Positions 60,577 to 64,000 of a DNA stretch of 64,000 nt are shown piece after piece. The position numbers were made by a program, and so were the translations under genes. This stretch comes from Microcoleus sp. FACHB-68. GTDB taxonomy: Bacteria > Cyanobacteriota > Cyanobacteriia > Cyanobacteriales > Oscillatoriaceae. How positions within the stretch are numbered: the stretch's first letter is position 1; each line of letters begins with the position of its first letter. The stretch spans positions 620,001 through 684,000 of the forward strand of contig NZ_JACJOT010000013.1 in the NCBI RefSeq assembly GCF_014695715.1. Reading direction: 5' to 3'. The notes below the pieces were generated by a model. It was given only the letters and a program-made list of their open reading frames with translations. It searched no databases and was not told the DNA's origin.

Positions 60577-60634
60577 TTGGGAATTCTTTATTCTTCCTTC
60601 TTCATTCTTCCTTCTTCATTCTTCATTCTTCATT
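60577..60634. repeat. Pyrimidine-rich STRR-like repeat (CATTCTT)n
   Basis: Imperfect tandem copies of CATTCTT and CCTTCTT between the two module genes. If the downstream gene started at GTG 60551, this repeat would encode its Ser/Phe-rich N-terminus. Confidence 0.75.
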
Positions 60635-60640
60635 GAGAAG

Positions 60641-61135
60641 ATGGTGTTAGACAACCTTGGCGGCTGGTGGAAATCCCACCTGGGAAAAAAACCAGAGAAA
60701 CAAGAACAACCCCTCAAACAAGCCCAGCTTTCCGTCTTGACGGAACTGAATGCTCTAGCCGAAGTTTTGCAATGGTTTGAGCAGTTTAAACTGGCGCTGC
60801 TCCCCTGTAACGTTTGGTGGCAATGCCAAACAGCCCTCGCAGAAGGTTTAACGAACGCGGTGCGCCATGCTCACCGAAACTTGCCCCAGACGACCCCCAT
60901 TGAGATTGAGGTCAAACTTTTTTCGCACCAGATGGAAATGCGAATTTGGGATCAAGGTCAACCGTTTGATTTAGAAAAAAGGTTGCACGAAAACCTAAAA
61001 CTCTTTCGTCCCGGCGATCCCGACCCGCACGGCAATGGATTGATCTTCATGTACAAGCTGATGGATGAGCTTTCGTATACGCGAACACCAGACGAGCGCA
61101 ATTGTTTGCTGATGCGAAAAAAAATTAGCAAATAA
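60641..61135 (+). CDS. RsbW-type serine kinase / anti-sigma factor
   Basis: A 164-residue GHKL ATPase from ATG 60641. N-box EGLTNAVRHAHRN, ATP-lid motif WDQGQPFD and the GNGLIFMYKLMDEL box fit RsbW/SpoIIAB kinases, which phosphorylate STAS-domain partners on serine. GTG 60551 overlaps the upstream stop by four bases but would encode a repeat-derived tail (FFILPSSFFLLHSSFF), so ATG 60641 is preferred. In this context it should phosphorylate the STAS domain of the fused transferase and perhaps the second STAS protein. Confidence 0.9.
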   Translation: MVLDNLGGWWKSHLGKKPEKQEQPLKQAQLSVLTELNALAEVLQWFEQFKLALLPCNVWWQCQTALAEGLTNAVRHAHRNLPQTTPIEIEVKLFSHQMEMRIWDQGQPFDLEKRLHENLKLFRPGDPDPHGNGLIFMYKLMDELSYTRTPDERNCLLMRKKISK

Positions 61136-61194
61136 TCAAATTTTTTAATGTTGGCCGTGTTAATTGCGCTTTTTTCCCCGCCCGTTTAAAATCA

Positions 61195-61206
61195 CCCCCT
61201 AGGGGG
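61195..61206. repeat. 12-base perfect palindrome upstream of PP2C gene
   Basis: CCCCCTAGGGGG lies 80 bases before the phosphatase gene. It could be an operator; no factor is known. Confidence 0.5.
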
Positions 61207-61286
61207 ATTGCCTCCATGAGCTAGGTCTATTTAGATGTATAGGAGTAGCTTATACATTCAAATCTTGGCTTGAGGCAAATCGTCTG

Positions 61287-63632
61287 ATGGTTAACTCCCT
61301 CGCAAGTGGTCGTATCGCAATGATCAAGGCACCATTGCCTGATAACGAAGCCAAGAGGATTGAAGCGCTACGGAAGTATCAGGTACTTGATACATTACCT
61401 GAACAGGCATTTGACGATCTGGTGCGTCTCGCTGCAAAAATTTGTGAAACTCCCATCGCACTGATTAGCTTAATCGATACCGACCGGCAGTGGTTCAAGT
61501 CGAAAGTGGGATGGGCAGGACGGGCTTCAAAACGGGATGTGGCGTTCTGTGCCCATGCGATTTTGTCCGATCAAGTGTTTACGGTTAGCGACACTTTGCA
61601 AGATCCCCGCTTTGCCGCCAATCCCTTAGTGATTAGTCCTCCTTATATCCGGTCTTATGCCGGTGCCCAGCTAGTGACCCCCGATGGTTTGGTCTTGGGC
61701 ACCTTATGTGTTATGGATTACGTGCCGCGAGATTTGAGCGACGGGCAGCTAGACATTTTAGCAACCCTGTCGCGTCAGATAATGGCGCTGATGGAGAAAG
61801 GCCGCCAACTGCGGCAAATGGAAACAACCCAAGCTCATCTCCACAATTTTCTCGACAGAGCCAATGTTTTGATCCAGAGCATTCGCGTTTCTGATGGGCG
61901 TTTTCTCTCTGTCAATCAGACATGGCGGCAAACGTTGGGCTATAGCGACGAGGAAGTGGCCCAACTATCGCTGTGGGATATTTTACATCCAGAAAGCCGT
62001 CAGTCTTGGTTGCTCGAAAAACTCCGCCACGGAGAATCACTCGAATCAGTCGAGATGATTTTTGTTAGCAAGCAAGGGGAGCCGATATGGGTGGAAGGAA
62101 ATATCAGCTGCCGGTGGGAAAATGGTCAACCTGCCATCACGCGAGGGATTTTCCGAAATGTCACCGCTCGGAAGTACCGGCAAATTTTTGAAAATACCGC
62201 TCAAGGGCTTTTTCAAGTGACCCTGGACGGACATTATCGCACCGCTAACTCCGCCTTGGCTCGCATTTACGGTTATGATTCCCCAGAGCAATTCCTAGAG
62301 AGTGTGGGAAATATCAATCAACTCTATGTTAATCCCACCCACTGGAGTGAGTGCGTACGCTACTTAGAGACTCAAGGCCAGGTGCAGTACAAGACTGAGG
62401 CTGAGGTCTGCAAACGGGATGGCTCGGTCATTTGGATTTCCGAAACGATCCGGCTGCTGCGAGATACCCAAGGCCGGTCTGTGGCTGTGGAAGGGTTTGT
62501 GCAGGATATCACCAATCTCAAGCAGTCAGAGGCGACATTACAGATGGCGAGGGACTTGCTCCAAGTTGTGCTGGATGCAGTGCCCGGTACAGTTTCTTTA
62601 ATTAGTTCTAATTTTCGTTATCTGGGAGTGAACCGGCATTTGGCAAGCCTTCTCAACTTGTCTCAAGACGCGTTAGTTGGTCAAGAAGTCGGCTTTCGCC
62701 AAGATAAGTTTGGTAAATTTGTCCGCAGTTTTTTTGCTAACCGGACGAGCGAAGACTCTATAGAAATTGAGGGTCCGCCAGTCGATGGCATTCCCCGAAG
62801 TCTGGTGGTGATTGCCAAAAAGTGGAAATGGCTTGGAGACGAAGCGGCTGTTTTTGTCGGGATTGATATTACTAAGCGCAAGCAAGCCGAGGCGGCGTTG
62901 CGAGCAGAATTAGCGGAAGCGGCTGAGTATGTGAAATCGCTCCTGCCCTCTCCGGTTACTGAGCCAATAAAAATAGAGTCAAAGTTTATTTGCTCTCAAC
63001 AGTTGGGCGGAGATTGCTTTGATTATTACTGGCTTGATCAAGACCATTTAGCGATTTACTTGCTAGATGTTTCCGGGCATGGTTTAGGGCCGGCACTGCT
63101 ATCGGTTTCTGTATTAAATGTTTTGCGTTCGCGCTCTCTCAATACAAATTTTTATCAACCGAATGCGGTCTTAGAAGCGCTGAATGAGGCGTTTCAGATG
63201 GAAAAGCAACGAAATATGTACTTTACCATCTGGTATGGAGTTTATAACCGAGTCACGCGCAAACTCGTCTATGCTAGTGCCGGCCACCCGCCGGCAGTCT
63301 TACTATCAAAGATCAATACTTCTTCCCCCCAAGTTCAACATCTAAGAACCCCCGGAGGGTTGCCCATTGGAATGTTTCCTAACGTCAAATATGCAAACGC
63401 TGAGTGTCACGTTGAACCTTTCAGCACGTTGTACATTTACAGTGATGGAATTTACGAAATTAAGCAACCGGATGGGACGATTTGGAGCTTCGATCATTTT
63501 ATTGAGTGGTTGGCCGAGTCCAGACGACCCGACACCCTCAGCCTTCAACATATTTTAGACGACCTACGGGCTTTGGGCAGCCAAGACACCTTTGAGGATG
63601 ATGTATCTCTTTTAAAAGTGAACTTCGATTAA
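61287..63632 (+). CDS. GAF-PAS-PP2C serine phosphatase (RsbU/IcfG type)
   Basis: A 781-residue protein. GAF domain (about 20-175), three PAS domains (about 190-300, 300-415, 425-540), short coiled linker, then a SpoIIE-type PP2C phosphatase (about 560-780) with GGDCFDYYWL, LLDVSGHGLGPALLS, SAGHPPAVL, YSDGIYE and a final DDVSLLKV, giving all metal-binding aspartates. It should dephosphorylate phospho-STAS proteins in response to signals at the GAF and PAS domains. It resembles IcfG-type proteins. The start could be ATG 61287 or 61320. Confidence 0.93.
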   Translation: MVNSLASGRIAMIKAPLPDNEAKRIEALRKYQVLDTLPEQAFDDLVRLAAKICETPIALISLIDTDRQWFKSKVGWAGRASKRDVAFCAHAILSDQVFTVSDTLQDPRFAANPLVISPPYIRSYAGAQLVTPDGLVLGTLCVMDYVPRDLSDGQLDILATLSRQIMALMEKGRQLRQMETTQAHLHNFLDRANVLIQSIRVSDGRFLSVNQTWRQTLGYSDEEVAQLSLWDILHPESRQSWLLEKLRHGESLESVEMIFVSKQGEPIWVEGNISCRWENGQPAITRGIFRNVTARKYRQIFENTAQGLFQVTLDGHYRTANSALARIYGYDSPEQFLESVGNINQLYVNPTHWSECVRYLETQGQVQYKTEAEVCKRDGSVIWISETIRLLRDTQGRSVAVEGFVQDITNLKQSEATLQMARDLLQVVLDAVPGTVSLISSNFRYLGVNRHLASLLNLSQDALVGQEVGFRQDKFGKFVRSFFANRTSEDSIEIEGPPVDGIPRSLVVIAKKWKWLGDEAAVFVGIDITKRKQAEAALRAELAEAAEYVKSLLPSPVTEPIKIESKFICSQQLGGDCFDYYWLDQDHLAIYLLDVSGHGLGPALLSVSVLNVLRSRSLNTNFYQPNAVLEALNEAFQMEKQRNMYFTIWYGVYNRVTRKLVYASAGHPPAVLLSKINTSSPQVQHLRTPGGLPIGMFPNVKYANAECHVEPFSTLYIYSDGIYEIKQPDGTIWSFDHFIEWLAESRRPDTLSLQHILDDLRALGSQDTFEDDVSLLKVNFD

Positions 63633-63861
63633 ATCTAAACACTCAATCGGCGGCGCTGCGAACGATTCAGCTTTCATGCTGATTATTATTTTTTACATTC
63701 ATTTTAAAAATTATAGGGGCGAAGTTAAAAATCGCCCCGACTCCCCAGAAAAATTGACTGAAATCTCAGTTGTGCCGGCGTAAAATAAAAATCAAAGGCT
63801 CCAAAAGCGTTAGTCTTTGATTAAACAGTATTGCCTATCGAGCGACAATTTTATCAAACAA
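63633..63861. other. Intergenic between PP2C and STAS genes
   Basis: A hairpin GGGGCGA (63716-63722) / TCGCCCC (63732-63738) probably serves the phosphatase transcript. The next hairpin is listed separately. Confidence 0.5.
63783..63822 (-). terminator. Terminator of the right-end STAS gene
   Basis: Stem AATCAAAG (63790-63797) / CTTTGATT (63815-63822) followed on the minus strand by TTTATTTT. It lies 40 bases past the STAS stop. Confidence 0.7.
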
Positions 63862-64000
63862 TCAACGTGATGAGTCGGATGAGACTAAAGAGTTGCTAAA
63901 TTCCTCACGATTGGCAAAAATATCAAGGAATCTATCAACGCTTGCTAGCTCAAATAACATTCTTACCTGATGGTTAACGGAGCAGACAGCTAGTTTGCTT
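63862..64000 (-). CDS. STAS-domain anti-sigma factor antagonist, C-terminal part (continues beyond window)
   Basis: A minus-strand frame open to base 64000, ending at TGA 63864-63862. It reads SKLAVCSVNHQVRMLFELASVDRFLDIFANREEF, the C-terminal strand and helix of a STAS domain (compare SpoIIAA/RsbV, where this region is AVCAISPAVKRLFDMSG). The phospho-serine region is outside the window. It is convergent with the PP2C gene and would be a second STAS substrate for the switch. Confidence 0.85.
   Translation of the reverse strand, partial: SKLAVCSVNHQVRMLFELASVDRFLDIFANREEFSNSLVSSDSSR

Overview
The window is chromosomal DNA from a cyanobacterium, probably a filamentous, oscillatorian-type one. 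Evidence for the phylum: an ApcF phycobilisome-core gene, a glnA promoter with a textbook NtcA box, cyanobacterial protein families (DUF2499/DUF3593, DUF2555, ABA4-like DUF4281), bilin-type GAF and LOV photosensor domains, Ser/Thr kinases with WD40 repeats, HIP1 octamers and heptamer STRR repeats. The species cannot be named from sequence alone. No rRNA, CRISPR, phage or insertion sequence is visible; one tRNA (Leu, UAG) is present. CCGG within NCCGGN words is strikingly dense in many genes.

Layout. 1-7.5 kb: light and redox signalling (5'-end-containing part of a LOV/multi-PAS sensor, a pentapeptide protein, a bilin-GAF histidine kinase, two receivers). 7.7-14 kb: nitrogen and core metabolism (argF, lipoate ligase family, YbjN-like protein, methyltransferase, glnA, apcF). 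14.5-21.5 kb: a nine-PAS histidine kinase, a tRNA-dihydrouridine synthase and a gene split by a nonsense codon. 21.5-28 kb: three Ser/Thr kinases and a WD40-only protein, all on the minus strand. 28-31.5 kb: small membrane proteins, csaB, grxC, tadA and the wreck of a Trk potassium system. 31.5-37.5 kb: CheR, a degenerate receiver, two Crp-family regulators, a DUF389 membrane protein and a candidate NtcA-type small RNA. 37.8-58.9 kb: mixed housekeeping and envelope genes (ABC binding protein, esterase, coaBC, mltA, CPA antiporter, Rpn-type nuclease, GST, lipase, Nudix, cobI, TonB-like protein, TPR, tRNA-Leu, LRR, ABA4-like, cupin dioxygenase, flavoprotein disulfide reductase). 59.5-64 kb: a partner-switching module.

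The most interesting items are these. (1) At the right end, a STAS domain fused to an exopolysaccharide-initiating sugar transferase lies next to an RsbW-type kinase, a GAF-PAS-PP2C phosphatase and a second STAS protein, suggesting that polysaccharide initiation is switched directly by serine phosphorylation. (2) A PAS/Crp regulator whose recognition helix reads TRVTVTRLL, as in NtcA, sits behind a GTA-N8-TAC promoter with a coupled 67-codon ORF in between. (3) A second near-identical box with the same N23 spacing to a -10 element drives a short interval that ends in a strong terminator before any ATG-started gene of note. All three promoters (including glnA) share exactly the same box-to-(-10) spacing. 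Gene starts were adjusted where Shine-Dalgarno sequences or family length argue for it.
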